Origin: Halisarca cf. caerulea
Taxonomy: Eukaryota; Porifera; Demospongiae; Chondrillida; Halisarcidae
Assembly: GCA_963170055.1 (NCBI GenBank)
Contig: CAUJGJ010000444.1
Coordinates: forward strand, 8,082,618-8,146,617
Reading direction: 5' to 3'
DNA: 64,000 nt
Translations under genes and position numbers: made by a program
Shown here: in pieces, positions 11,201-26,200 of the stretch
How positions within the stretch are numbered: position 1 is the first letter of the stretch
Layout of the letters: each line of letters opens with the position of its first letter
The notes under the pieces: generated by a model
What the model saw: the letters and a program-made list of their open reading frames with translations, nothing else
What the model was told of the DNA's origin: nothing
The model's database searches: none

Positions 11201-14200
11201 TTTCAAAATTCAACAAACTTTCTTCTATAGTAGCATGTGAATAGCATAATATTGATGATAGCAGTATGAATGTTTCAGGAATCAAAGATGATGTAAAAGA
11301 CAAGGGATTTTTCAGAACACCAGGTACATAAAATGCCTGATGTGTATGTACTATTGCAAATAAAGCATTACAATAACTTGGAGTCACCTTTAGGTTTAAA
11401 GATGCGAATTCCTCTATACTTGGAATTCATACTCAAGCCTGCTATTTTTTCGCGAGAAGAAAAGTAGTCATTCATCACTTTTGAAATTACAGAAGGAGTT
11501 ACAGCATCTGTGAACTGTAGTGCCACTACTACACGGAACATCCCATCATAGTAGTGGGCAGATGTGATTTCAACTGTTTGTGCACTGGTGTCTTCTGGAA
11601 ACATGCTACGAACCTGTATGATAATCAGAAAAAATTGTATTGATATACTAGTGGAAGTAAACCATAACAATAATCCGGTAAACCATCTAGTGCTTACAAC
11701 TAGTCAAACACTACTCCTTTGTTACATGTACAGCTTCTTGCACACAAACTACTTAACATGATGCAAAGCTTGCTATTCCTATGTGTGCATGTCTGTTTCA
11801 GTTATTGTGATCTAAAATTTGTGATGACGTGTAGGGTCAAGTGTGTAGTGTAAGACAGTAGAGTATTCTTAGGCTCATCATTTTGTGTTTGGGTTGAGGT
11901 AATCATAGTGATTGATTTAGTGTGCTCCCTTTGAGAAGTACTAATACTTGGTCTTGTGTCCTAAGTAGAAATACCACCTTGTGTCAACATACTGTTTCTC
12001 TAAGGAGAGATAATAATTTTGCTTTACCAGTATACATGTAGTGAAAGAGTGTTTGTGTTTACTTTCAACTTGTAGTATACGTGGGCAATCAAATGTACAG
12101 CAGTTGTTCATTTTGCTCCAAGCTTATTTGATGACTGACCAAACTACGGATTCAACATTATTGGTATATTTGTCTAGTCTAACTAGCATTCCACACTGTA
12201 TAAGTGGATCAGAAGAAGTACAAATTTGGAAATTTCAAATTTTACTTTTCTTAATTGGAGTGCAAATTTTATATGCTAACTAGAATTTCATCTAATGAGT
12301 TATAGTCAAACACAATGTAGTTAAATTCTGAATTATTCTAGACCAAGGAAGATGAATTTTAATGATTTACTAGCCTGTCAACTGATGGCCTGAGTACACA
12401 TGGCAAAGGTTGAAAAAAGCATAAAAGTTGAAATGTAATGCTCCCAACTTATAAATTATCTGCAAAAAAATTGACAACAAGAACCTGGGATACAATGAAC
12501 TCCCTGATATAACCAACATATGTACACCTTAAAATGTACACCTATTCACTCTATTGTGAATGAAACATGATGTATTGAACAACCTGATACAGTAAACCTT
12601 TTCATTGGTCCTGAGGCAGTTCATTTATAATGAGGCCTGACTGTATTTATTATACCTTCTTCAGAATTCGTTCCTTTGCCAGTCTATATCCCAGACTACT
12701 GTGTAATCCAAACCATAGCAAACCAAAAGGATCTGTCACATTCGACTGCACATAGCATCTGGAAAAATCAATTGTATCTTCCTCCCCATCCGAGTGGCAG
12801 TGACGCTGAACAACATTTCCTTCCAGCAGTGGATGATACTCTGAACAGCTCTTTTCAAATTGAGAACACTGTGGCATTGCTGGCCACTGTACATTAGCTT
12901 CATACAGTGCTTGGCAACCACCTTCCAAGTGAAAGAGCAAAAATACAGGCTAAACAAGCATTTTTGCTGATTGTTAATTCAAACAGTACCTGATGCTGCA
13001 ACAGGGAGTTTGAGTATGTGGTCACATTTGTCTTCATTTTGGAATTCATACTGCAAGTGGAAGAAAAGTACAGATTGAGAAAATTTCATGCTATACTTTT
13101 CTAAAATGGAGTACAGATTTTATGACGAATGCGCAATACAAACATCACAGGAGCAGTCACCAGATATATTATCAATATTTGGGGCATCACTTCATCTTAT
13201 GCACTTACCCTTCTAAGGAAATTACCATATACAGTGGAATCTGTAGAATTCAATGCTGTGTGGGCATCAAAATTATGTCAGATTGCAGAGTTTGTTGGAT
13301 TTTGTAGGTTGGGTTTGAAGTGACTCTTAGCATACTTTAATGTGGTGACTGTACTTCAAAAAATATTGAGATTAGAGAGAATATTGGAAAATAGAGGTGT
13401 AGGATTACAGATGTTAATCTGTGTACTTTATTTTTCACAGGGTAAAACTCTCAAAATCTTGGATTTTAGCAATTTTGCATTTCTATATTCATTGCAGATG
13501 GCCATGTTTTGCCATTGCACAAGGGCCCAATATATATTTTTGTAGGTATAAACTTTTGTAGACGGCTTCCAATCCATTAAAACATGAATATAAGACCACA
13601 CAAAAATTAAAGTGCATACAGTATTCCAAATTGGTTACAGGGTTAGGGTTACTTCACTATACTTAAGCAGCTACAATGTGATGTCGTTGGGTGCAACCAT
13701 TTTTTCTTCAGCTAAGGCAATGTATTTCACTTTTTTGATGTTGCTGAGTTATCTTGACTTAAGGTTACCTAAATAGATTATTTAATTACCTAAGAGGCTA
13801 CTGGGTGCCTAGAGTAGTAGCCTTTTTGGCTAAAGGCCTCCCCAGGTTAAATAAGCTTCCGTAACCGTAACCGTAACCGTAAGTTCTGTACATATTAGTA
13901 AAACAGTGAATGTATTAGTACCAATAGTTACCCTAAAATTTTGTGATGTTTGGCGCTAAATGGGGACAGAAACATTCATTAGTTATAAATTTGGCAAACG
14001 CCAGGCATTTCTTTGAAGGTCAGTGGTCACTTGTACCAGATCATGGCAGGGTAAGTATCATAGGGGTATTTATTTTCCATGAGATAAATTGTCGCTGTAT
14101 TCACGGTTATTATACTTGCAAATTTTCAAAGTAATTTTGTCTTGCGTATATTGAACCCTGCATTGGTGGGTTCCAGAGTCGTTCTGTTCTTCTTGTTGTT

Positions 14201-17200
14201 TTAGAGTTCCAAAAACTACCATGATGGCACTATTGAGCTACCTCAAACTGGTCGAAAGCCATAGTTCCTGATCCTACTGGTCGTCTTTATGCTGATATCC
14301 CACCACCGGTATTTGGCAAGTGAACATCGAAGTCTTGGCAATTGAGAATTTGGGGACGTACAGTCAAGTGTTAATGGGCTACGAATGAGCAGTGAGCACA
14401 GGATGGCAAGTCGTCTATTACGTTCTCCCACATGTCCGCTGACGCCCTACAGGCATGTAGCTAGAATATTATTGTATGACATTATAATAGCATTGCCAAT
14501 AACAATTCTTATTTTCGCGTGTAAGGCAACCTGCAAAATTTAGAATCCTCAAAAGTTTTGATAGAAGGCCTTCTACAGGATTTTGCAAAAATAAGTTGTC
14601 CTGAAAATAAATACCTCTATGGTAGTTTGTATTTGGTGGAGCTGGCATTCCTTGTGATGGATGGTAAGAGCTAGAAAAGGAACCTTTTCTGCACAGACTT
14701 TGCTTGTGAATTCCTGAGATTCAGTTGTACGCATGTGGGACATGTCCGCGCTAATTCGGAGGTGTGAAAATTTTGGTCTTTTTCACAGCCTTTGTTCTGA
14801 ACTTGTAGAAGCTTCAGAGCATCAAACGACGGCTTAACATGTAGGTAGAAACATAAACGTTTCGAGAATTACTATTTTAAAAGATCTGGTTTATTCATGA
14901 AGAAGCTTGTATGGTTTTCCTAACCCCTATTAAGAAGCGAAACGCTTTGGGTGCAAGATAGTGGAACGCTTCTAAGACTATTTAATCACATAAATCGCTA
15001 TAGCGAAACATTTACTAACTTTTCCATGCAGAGGCATTGACAATTTCGCTCCAAAGCTGAGATCTGTAAAAACGACCCTCAAACAGTAAAATTCAAGCTG
15101 TTGTAACTAGCAACAGGAGTAAAGGTTCTTTTGCCTCCGCATGGAAAAGTTGTATATTACAAATTGCTCGAAGTTGGCACCTATAAACTGTCTCCAGCTT
15201 GTTCCTTCACTTTGCGCTCAGCCGAAAACCATAATTTCGAAGGACATCCAGATAGGTCTCAGGCCAGCATGTGACAGAGTTAAATGTGACGACAGAAAAC
15301 GTCCCTATACGCGGATTCGGTATTCGTATGTGCCCAAATATCAGCCTGAATCACGAGATAAATGCGTGACCAATAACTTGTAGGCGCCGAAAAATAACAT
15401 TTTATCACTATGCAAACTGGGAAGCTCTATCATAACAAATCTGGACATGTCTCACATGCGTATGCTGATTTTGAACTTTAGCCAAAATACTATTTTGAGA
15501 AAAGTATAGTTGACTACAAACATACAAAATTCCTACCCCTTCTATTATTCCTGTGTAATATTTGCCAGCAACAGTATTGCCCTTTGATTAGTATGTCGGC
15601 CATACTACACAATAAATTCAAAGCGAATTATACATACACAAATACCTGTGAACATACATTAGCAGAATCTTCGAAAATTGTTAAGAGCATGGTAGTATGG
15701 AGAACTTGTATATTTCCCACACAAGGATAACACTTGAGTTCAATATTGCTTCAGTATATTATGTATTATAATAGTATTAACATTAGCTCAATATTCTCAA
15801 TTCAACAAAAGCAAGGGAAATGACAGAAACAGTTGAGATCACATGCAGGATGCCACCCCTACACACTCTAGTCATCTATGAATACAAAACAGTTGGTGAC
15901 AACTTACTGCTGGACAGTCACATTCTTCCTTGAGGCACACAGTAGAGAGATAGGTACTCCTTGTCACATTGGTGAGCCAAACACATGAACCTGTAGGAGA
16001 CACAAAGAAGTTTATCCTTTATAGGGATAACATGTTCACGTTGAGAAAAAGTTGAAGTTTTGTGATTTACTGGAACTTACACTTCAATAAATCCCTTTAG
16101 GGGATGAAAGTGTGGTGAACTACGACCCTCAATCTTGCATATATATTTGCTAAATACCTCTATTACATTCCTTTTATACTGTATAAGGTTATAAACAGTA
16201 CACCTTTCGTAATGAGATAACTATTAAGTAGTGTAACCATGCCTATCATTCAGTATTGTCTGCTTTATGGCAGGAATGCAACAGATTACAAGAGACTTTA
16301 CTGTTCCTTTTCAAAGGGCAACTGTAACAGCAAGTGTTTTGACTGGCATTCTGAGTTACACAACTGTGCATGTGCGTTTCTTTTGATGTGGTCAGGTCGA
16401 TAAATCTCTTATCGACCTATGAATAGGTTTCTAAGTCCAGGGCTCTTATTGCAGCTATTACCTACAAGGTTTTACCTGCATACAAACTTTGAGGATTTAT
16501 GTGAAACAGAAGACTGTTTGCTAATGGCCGCTTCACAGCAGTGTATATGATAAAAGATGAAGAGCTCAATGATAGATGGCCATTGGGTGACCTCAAATCA
16601 GCTGTTTAAGCCCAATAGAACCTGGCCTTTTTCAAGTTATTTATTTCTGAATCAAGAACTTGATGCAATTAGTGGAAACTGGCATTTGTAAGCTCAATTG
16701 TTCTTGCTCAATCACATATGCGTTGAAGTCCCATCACTAAAGAGTACTATGTGTTTGTAGGAGTAAACCACCATCCCTGTTTCTTATTTCCATCATAAGA
16801 CTAAGCATACACATCACTAATTCTTCATCTGAATATCGAAGAAGATTCGCAGAAACGTGTTCTGTTGACTCACCACTTAATCTATGTGAGCAAGAGCCCA
16901 AACCTGCCGGGTATTAGCAGACCAGCTGTTGGTTCTTTGGTTATTTGAAGGAGCATGGTGTTGAATAGATGATTTGAGCTCAGCATCTGTCATCAATGTG
17001 AAGCCGCCATTAGCAATTGAAAATAAACACTCACGCACACGTTGCATAAGGCAGTTATCACAATTTGGTATTGGTTGCAATGGAATTTATCACCCTCGGC
17101 ACTTTGTGCCTTGGGTAATATACCTCTTACTTATGTGATAACCTATACATATAACTTATATGTGGAGAGATCTGTACACTGTTGTGCATTCACATGCTAC

Positions 17201-20200
17201 GTTGTGTGCACATCAGGCATATAACAAACAGATAGGGGCAAAGATTTATCAAAAATAAAATTAATTTAATTGCTTGCATATCTGCCCTATTGAAATTTAA
17301 CCATTAAAGATACTCTTCTTCTGCCCTTAGTCATGTGGATGTCCCTTGATATTACTAATGAACATATTGCATCCCCAAAGTAGATAGTTGAAATGGTCAT
17401 TACTTGGAGTTCTGGCACTTTTAGGAACAAAGTAAAGCAAAACAAGCATAATTTTGAGGTGTTGAAAGCAAGGAAGTGTAATGTGATTTGTAATGTGTTT
17501 ATTCTGTGATTATTTTGTGCTCAATCATGCAGCAAAATGACAATTTACCCACTCTAAGGCACCTTTAATTCAAATTCTGTGATTACATTCCTTCCACCCC
17601 ACATAACACCCCCTCCAAAGTGTGATGTATACATAACTCACATGTTCTATTCAGCACTGAATAAAATACAGAAAACTCCAAAGGAACCGGTCATTTTAAG
17701 CACGTGTTTAATTTATTTCTCGTACCAGTGAAGTTTCGCACTACGCATATTATAGTTTACTCGTTGGATGTCGATTGTTTTGACTGAGATGAGGAGTTAC
17801 TAACTCTAGCCTCTAAGCAAAACCATACTCATTTTAATGTACTGGTTACATTTTCTACTATATTGTACTGATACTACTGTATCATACCACTTCCACATCT
17901 TATGGTACAATATGTGTTGAATAATAGGAACACATTGAGAGCCTGGTGAATTTGGCAACTCACTCATTTGCTGAAAGATCACAAAATTTGGAAAGTGGCT
18001 GAAGTTGCCATACACAGTGTAGGGATCCCGTGGGGCTGTAGTTGTGGTAATTTCAGTGTTTATCCTCATTTCAGTGATGTAATATGAATCTTTGAGCTTT
18101 CTATCAGTATATACTCCTCTGTATCCAAATGTACGTCGAATCTACAGCAAACAGAGGTAAATTATAACATCCACTCACATAATTGCACCAATGCAATACT
18201 TAATGGAGATCAATATCACTCTAGCCAAAAAATACACTTATAGGTTTGTAATGCCTTGACAGGAAGTATAGTGCATCATAAAATGATGACTGAAGTCTTT
18301 ATCTGTGACTTTAGAACTCACATGTGAAGAATGAGCCCAATACTGATTATATTCTTTAGCAAAGAATAGTCCCAATATGTCATAGTCTTCATTGGTAAGG
18401 TAGCATTGGGAGAAATCTACTTCCCGAATATCATCTGAATCACAGTAAGATACAAGTGTCCCGTTGAGCCAAGAATGAATCACACTGCAGTCCTTTACTA
18501 ATGATGAACAGCGAGGTTGAGCTTCCAAGTGTAAGGAAGGTTGGCAACCTGTGAAGACAATGACAATATCTAATATACTGCACTCAACTATACTCGATGT
18601 ACTTATATCACATTATATTATGTTACAACTGTGAATAGAACTACTATACATATAGGCAGCAAATCACCATAAGTGCATGCCTAACCCATGCATGTGTCTT
18701 ACAAGACACATATATAGGAACTTCAGCATAGAGAAAACTTCTCTTAACCCCATAAGTCCATTCTATAAGCAGATTATTCTATCCCTTTTAGATACATAGT
18801 GTAGAGTAATTCTATTCTGAAAACCAAAGAACAATGAATTTGATAAGGCAATAATTATCTAGTAATGAAATCAAAAATTTGTGTACTCTTGTATTCTGTA
18901 ATGTTGATGATTTTCTCATCTTAGCAACCCCACTGGACCAGTAGTAAACATTCACAATACCTGTTAAATTTACTGAAACGAGCATGTTGAATTTCCTCTT
19001 CTGTAATCTCGAGAATTGCCTCACTGCATATTCTCCGTAGACTTGAAAATTAACTGGTGACTTGACGTTTGGAAAGGAAGCAAGTCTCAAACTGCCTTTT
19101 AGGCTAAAGGGATAAAAAATAATTCATAGGACTACAGAAAGTAGATGATTGAATGGTTAAAAGAGATTTATATAATAATAGGAAGCATTCAGGTGCTCAT
19201 AACATTATTCATAGTAATATTATATCTGAAAGTCTTATATGTGGACAAGACAAAGAAGATTACTCAAATGTATGTGATTGGTGACTGAAAATGCTTTCTC
19301 TCTCATACAATGGACTTGTAAATAATTATCCAGAAATACAGAAAAGTTTCATAGTTCAAACAATCAGCAGAACTTAATAACTGGAAGGGAATTTATATTG
19401 CTCAGGTACTGTTTGTCACAGCACGTAGAGGTAAGTTATGTACACATAAGAGGCCGAACACAAGATGACCACTACCAAAGTCATGCATGTGGGACATGCC
19501 CACACTAATTCGAAGGTGTGAAATGTCCGTCATTTTTACAATTTCTGTTCAGACAGACATGTAAACTTCTTGTTGAATGTAGTTATTAAACAACTGTTGC
19601 CTATGTTGAAGCTGCTACGAAGGTTTTCCCTACGTCCATGGCAAAAATGGCATTTTAACAAGAAAGGAAGTTAACCTTTTAACGACCGTTAGCCACTGTA
19701 GTGGCTATAACAACAAGTATACTTAACGACTGCGGACTGTAAAAGTTGTGCAATTGCCACAAAAGTTAATGTGTCAGAAAAGGCATTGCCTATGTAGTTG
19801 CCAGGCCAAATTTTATAGTCATACATAGCTGTACGACTGTATGTAAAGTCAAAGAAATTCTATGAGAAACACACTTGTACACACTAACGTGCAGTTATAC
19901 ATAAAAACAGTTTACTAAGTTATACAAACAAAAATGGCTTCCACCGAAAGTTGCTTGCTGAAACAATGCATTATTTCTTGGGTATAGTATCATATTTTGA
20001 CTTTGTTTGATCAGTACCGAAACAAAGTGCAGCGAAGAGTGGAAAGAAACTCTCTCGTAACTTTTCTTGTAGGAATATGTTGTTCTTCTCCGTTTCTGTC
20101 ACATGCAAAACTAAAAATTCTTCTCGTTCAATTGACAGAAGTGTCTCCCTTGAAGACGGGTGCATACTTCAAATCTTTAAAGTCAACCTAAGCTTCGTAT

Positions 20201-23200
20201 CGTACAATCACCACTCGAAATGTCCCAAGCGACCAGGACTAGACAACTCGAAAATAACGCACATGCATACTCTTACAAAAGAACCTCAAAATCAGGAACT
20301 GTAATAGTATCCATATTTGAATAGATGAAAGAGAGTATCTTGATTCCTGACCAAACGAATCTTCTAAATATTCGAGCCACTGTAGTGGCTAACGGTCATT
20401 AACTGTCTAGCAATGACAGAAACACGCGGTCGTAAAAAGGTTAAATATAGGGGCTTCGATAAGGCATACAATGCGTCAGAACAATAACTGGTATACAATG
20501 ACATCTAAACAGAAGTTAGAATCATACCAGTAGTCTCGGTGATTTTTTTCCTCAAAGACAAAGTTGTAAACTTAAGACAAATCGAAAATGTTGACGAAGA
20601 AGACAAATGCGAATTTTTCGCATCAAATGCTCAATTCGCAGTGATACCTCTTATGCTCTCTCTTTATGCTTAATGGGCACGAGAAAACCTGCCTTTCATC
20701 TGAAATTGTGCATTTTTGATTGCACCAAACAATTTGTAGACATTTTATTCTCTGTAAACCATCCTATAATAACCAGTATACCATTATTGTGAACAAGTGC
20801 GTTAGGTACCCAATTTCTCCTGCTCTTTTATACAGTAAGGACGCTTGCTATAGGTATAATGTTTTGCATTATTGCATTCTGAAACACTAGGCTATTTTTT
20901 GGTATATTTTTTTGATCGTGCAATATTCACACATCACGTGTCTTAAGGGGTGAGGCCTTGTAGAGCCAATAAAGTGGCTTTTGGACTTTAAGGGGTTAAT
21001 GTCCCTATTGTTGTGAAAGTATACAGATTTTCATGCAGAAGAGCCATTAGCCAATTCAAAACACAATTCGGTTAAAAGGAACAAAGTGCATGCAGCAAAT
21101 CGAATAAGTAACTTGAGAAGTCTGCCTCCCACACACTGAAACCTTTACAAAGCATTGAAGTGTACCTCTACAGCTGAACATGCATTGAACACAATGTTTT
21201 TGTAGAATTTGACAATTGTTATGAAAATATTGACAGTTGTTTAGAAAACAGTTCCTGGAATATGAATTCATACTTCTCTATTAATATCATATAAATTCTT
21301 CATTCTAAGACTCTCTTTAAATCCATGTTATATATATATCTGATGAGTGTTACACTCTGGAAGTACAAACAATATTGAAACTAACAAGTAATCCGAATTA
21401 AAACTTGTGGGGGCTGCCGTCCCATGTACTCAAATTACTTGCATAGCATTGAGGTGTACGTGCACAGCTGAACATTCACTGAACATACGTACTAGTTACT
21501 ACACGTCCACACTGCAGGATTGCATTTACTGTTCGACACCCAAGGATGCTAAGCCCCCGAGGGGGAGTGCAGTAAGTACCGCAATAATGCAGTATGGGCG
21601 TGTAGTAACTAGCTTATTGCAAAATAAATGCTCTGACAAATTTGCAGGATGATTCTAAGGTATCTCGGGACGAGCTGTTCGAGTATTATCTGCTTCAAAC
21701 ATATTCAAATTCTGTTGCAAGTTGATGTCATCAATATCGAAATACCTTAGGCTTAGTAAGTTGCAGTCAGGTTAGTGTGTTTGGTGTGAGCTTATGAGAG
21801 ACTCTACAAGTAGGTCGTGCTGGCCACCATTGATTCTTTTATTAGCGTGCACAGCATTCACCACTTTTAAATGCATTTGTTTAAGAATTGACTAGCATTT
21901 GATGGCTTTTCGTGCATTTTGGCTAAAATTTAGAGCCTTAATTTCACAAAACACGATCTGTAACATCTCTGCAATGACACTCTTATGCCAGCGCTGTATT
22001 ACGTATTCACAGCTGTGAAGTCAAAAAGTGTTAAATTTGTTAGTTTATGCATATGGCTGTTTGTGTTTACATTAGCATGACCATATAATGAGGGGCGCTT
22101 CTGTGATACTGCACTACAGTTCAAGTATCCCAAATACCTAAATACTGGTCACTTTGATGTATGACATCATCATGCGATAATGTTTATTAAAACTAGACAA
22201 TTGGGCCATTGTTTTGTAAACAATTCACATAATTCTTTCCAGTACCGTGCAGCAGGACATTTTTGCATGCAAACTTTTTGCAAATTTGTCCCATGAAAGC
22301 TTTTTCGTGGTTTTAATTTCACGATTCTGGGCTGAACAGCCATATTCACATTCTTTCAATACTCCTATTTGTGATTCAATGGCTGGAATTAGTGAAGAGG
22401 GGTTCTTTGATCGCTAGCTACCAAAGAGAACACTAGGCCTACATATATGTACTGGGCAGGCTATAGTTGGAGAGGAATAACTGTGCAATATTCCCTCGTG
22501 ATAAGTACTTGCTAGCAATGAAAAAGAACGGTCAGAGAGTAGGTCACGTTCCTAAAATAGCTCAAAACTTACTCTTAAGACCACAGCTGTGAAGAGTAAG
22601 TACTCCAGCAGTGGAAATGTCTATGTTCACGGCTGTGACCGATGTCATTGTCCATTTTCGCGTGGATTGTCGCTAATGTATTGCTTTACGAATATATTGA
22701 AGCCTAAAAGATTCGCGGTATAGTCTTCGTGAATTAGGCCATTCACGAAAATAGTGAAAATATAACCTCGTGAAAATTTCCCACTGTACAGTAGTCATGC
22801 AATGTGTACCTGATGACAGCACTGGCAGACTTGCTAATGAGATACCAATTGATTACATTGGGTGAAGCTACAGAAATGCCCCTCAACTGCTTGATGTGCA
22901 CACACCCTACCTGCACATGAAGTTGTTGTCACACTTTACCTTATTGAGAACTCTGTACTGCTGCTTGAAAAGGTGTAGCCATCATAAATGAAGTTGAATT
23001 TTGGGTCTTTTCTGACAAAAGTTGACAAATCAACAATTTCTTTGTTGAGAGGATAATCATATGGTATTGTCAAATTAAGTCTTGTTTGGTTAAAATACAG
23101 GCGATCTATCGTAGGAAAAGGATATTACATGAAAAATATGTACGTAAATTCTATATACAACACAACTGAAGTTTTGGAAACATAAGGTAAAGTACTGCAG

Positions 23201-26200
23201 TGTGAACGTGGTTTGAACATATTGTGATAAGTAATCGGAGAACAAGCCATAAGTTTAATGGAAGACATTTTGCAAAATGGTAGGCACTGTTTTGGCATTT
23301 TGTGGAATATGTTTAATAAGTTCATATGTTCACAAAAGTATTAGTGATGAGTATTGATAATAGTGATGAATGTATTATGAACACGTAATTCATGAGTAGC
23401 TAAAGTATACACACTGTTTAGAGTGGCACAAGTACTAATGGCATTGCATCTTACCTACTCCCCTATATTCAATTCTCCCTGTTAAGAAGTCAGTAACGTC
23501 TTCACCATCAGTGGAGATTCCCTCCACATACACATAGAAAACTTGAGATCCAGAGGAGCTGTACAATTCAAGTGGTAACTATATATATATAAAAGCCAGT
23601 ATAATATGTATCATTGTTATATAATATGTAGCTTGTATTAAATGTTTTGCTGTACAAACACAGAAGCTATGGGCATGTGTTTATCTGTTGAGATTCATTT
23701 CTTTACTTATAAAGGAATGTAATTGAATCTAAATTGATTAAATACAGTCTCTTGGAGAACATGAGCACATTGCTATACAGTACATGACACAAGTTCCTTA
23801 CGTTTATCTGCAATCAGACGCAACAATCCTTTTACAGGTTTACGTGAAAATTGTTTTGGGTTTCTGCGGAAAGCTATCCAGGTTTCTGCGAAACTTCTGT
23901 GAACACCTACTGTGGATTATGCAATTATAGCGCAATGCCATACACAATAGACGCATACACCTTGACTTAACCTTGGGCTAGATTTCTACCAAATGCTTCT
24001 AAAACAGATGGAGAACTTCTGAATCGGAGTTATTAAAAAGTATAGTTGCAATACATACAGCCAAAGTAATGACGAGCAAAGTATAGAAGTTAGAAACAAG
24101 TCGAATCAAGTAAGTATTCTAACGGCAAAAATAAATTAAAATTAGTATGTACGTAGTAAATCATTTGCTCCTGACTTTCCTGTAGATTTCGTCCATTGCC
24201 TTCCTTATTTATCTGTCTGTGACAATCTTGGACTCTGTTCCATCCCTAGGAAACTGCTGATAACAGGCTTCTAGGATTGCCTCAACTCCCCACACATATA
24301 ATGCTAATTTCCCACCTACGCTGCAGACATTGGAGATTCTCTTCTTGTTCTCTTGAAGAGGCTCTGTGTCAATTTCCCTGCCTGATTCTTTTCTGGATTT
24401 GCAGCCATTCATACATTGTCAAAGGATTGTGAGGGCTATGGTGACTTTCTGACCTTGGGTTTCGGCCGAGACACTCCCAGATAGTTCAATATTGCATATC
24501 GAATGCATAGGCGTAGGAAGATGTTTTGAAGTGGGGGGGCGAGCAATGAACACCACGTAACATGAATCCTTTTTGGGTAACTAGCGTAATCGGTGCATGA
24601 TGTCAACGTAACGATAGGGTTTCTACAGTAGATACATTATCTTCTGAGTTTGAGGATACATATAACATTGTTTCTTCCAACTTTGGAGGAACGTTCAGTT
24701 CAGTTCAGTAAAATTCTAATTATTTAGACTGGAGATGGCACTAGCCCAGTGGGCTACTACGTAGACTCCCAGAGACAAAGAGTGACATAACAATACAAGC
24801 ATAAACAATAAAATATGCACATGCATAAGCTACTGGACTGAAACTCAAAAACAAGCACACGTATGAAGGAAAATACTGGGCAAGACACTTAGACTAAGAA
24901 CATGCATGCACAGGCATAGAGGACAGTTCTAGACTCTACTCTGCCTGAAGATTGCACCAACTACTGCTAAACTAATTGAAGAATAGCATGGATGAACCTC
25001 TTCAGCAGTACAAGATGTAGCCTGTGAATCACTCTATCTGTATACAAATCCTTGCAGTCTACTTGTTTTGAAGAACCAGGCAAAGACCTGCAGACAAACA
25101 AATCTACCAGTCGCTTCTTACAGGCCGACAACGGCAAAACCGTGCAACACGTGATTGCGCAATAATTGCAAATGGCGGCTTGCGATAGGTAGCGTTATAA
25201 TGCCAATTTTATGGCTTAAAACTTCTTTATGAGAGAGTTTTACAATAAACTTACTTTCTGTTGGAATGTAGTATATTTAAACTTTTAAATGTGATTTTTA
25301 GATTACTTGGCCGATATTTTGATTATTTTAAAAATGAAGATGTAGAGCTCTTTGGCAAGTGCCCCCCCTGCCCCCGCGGTTCCTACGCCTATGGAATGGC
25401 ATCCAGTAGTAGCAGTAGACCTAGTGGTAGTCAAATTACCTATCTTCTGCAAAATGGTGGCTTCTGCTTCTGGTTCTCCTTCAGGCTGTACCAGTGTAGA
25501 TGTCAGTGGGCCATTTTCAGCTAGAGTAGGCAAAGGTTCTGGTAGACGCGTGAGTATGATATGCTCCAGTACTGCAATTTTGGCCTTCGATCCGGAGATG
25601 CTATCTTCTAAATTGTCAAAATGCTGCTTCACGTCAGACAAACCACTCTGTCTTAGCATTTCGGCAATTTCGTCTATGGTTAGTCCATCAGGCTTTCGTC
25701 ATTGTACTGCGCTGCATGAAGTAATAGAATCCTGATTACTCACAGATTCTTCCCAGGCCATTTCACGAAAGGAAGGTGGGCTTGCTACTTCAAAAGTAAA
25801 TGGCTTTTCTTGATTCATTATGTTTTGCTTTTCAGTTGTTGTCAGACTTGCTACTTGTGCAGGAATCTCTGGCAATTGCTCACTATCCGCTGTGATAACT
25901 TGCAGTTGTACAGCTTTTTGGACTTTCCCCATATCACGCCGACCACCTGACCAACAAGAACATCTCTTTTTTTCCCTTGGGATCGTCCTTCATCTAACCA
26001 TTCCACTTGTAGTTTGCCGCTGGAAGACATCTTGAACTTGAACAATCGCTTAACATACTATCGCAAAAAGCTGTTGCAATCACTTCGATGCACTGGATAG
26101 TGTACGCACCTTTTAAGGGTTTTAACTAGATATCCTTACACTTTATTAGAGAGAACGAGTTGTTGCGTTATGGAAGATCAGTGGAAAGTCTGCCACATAT

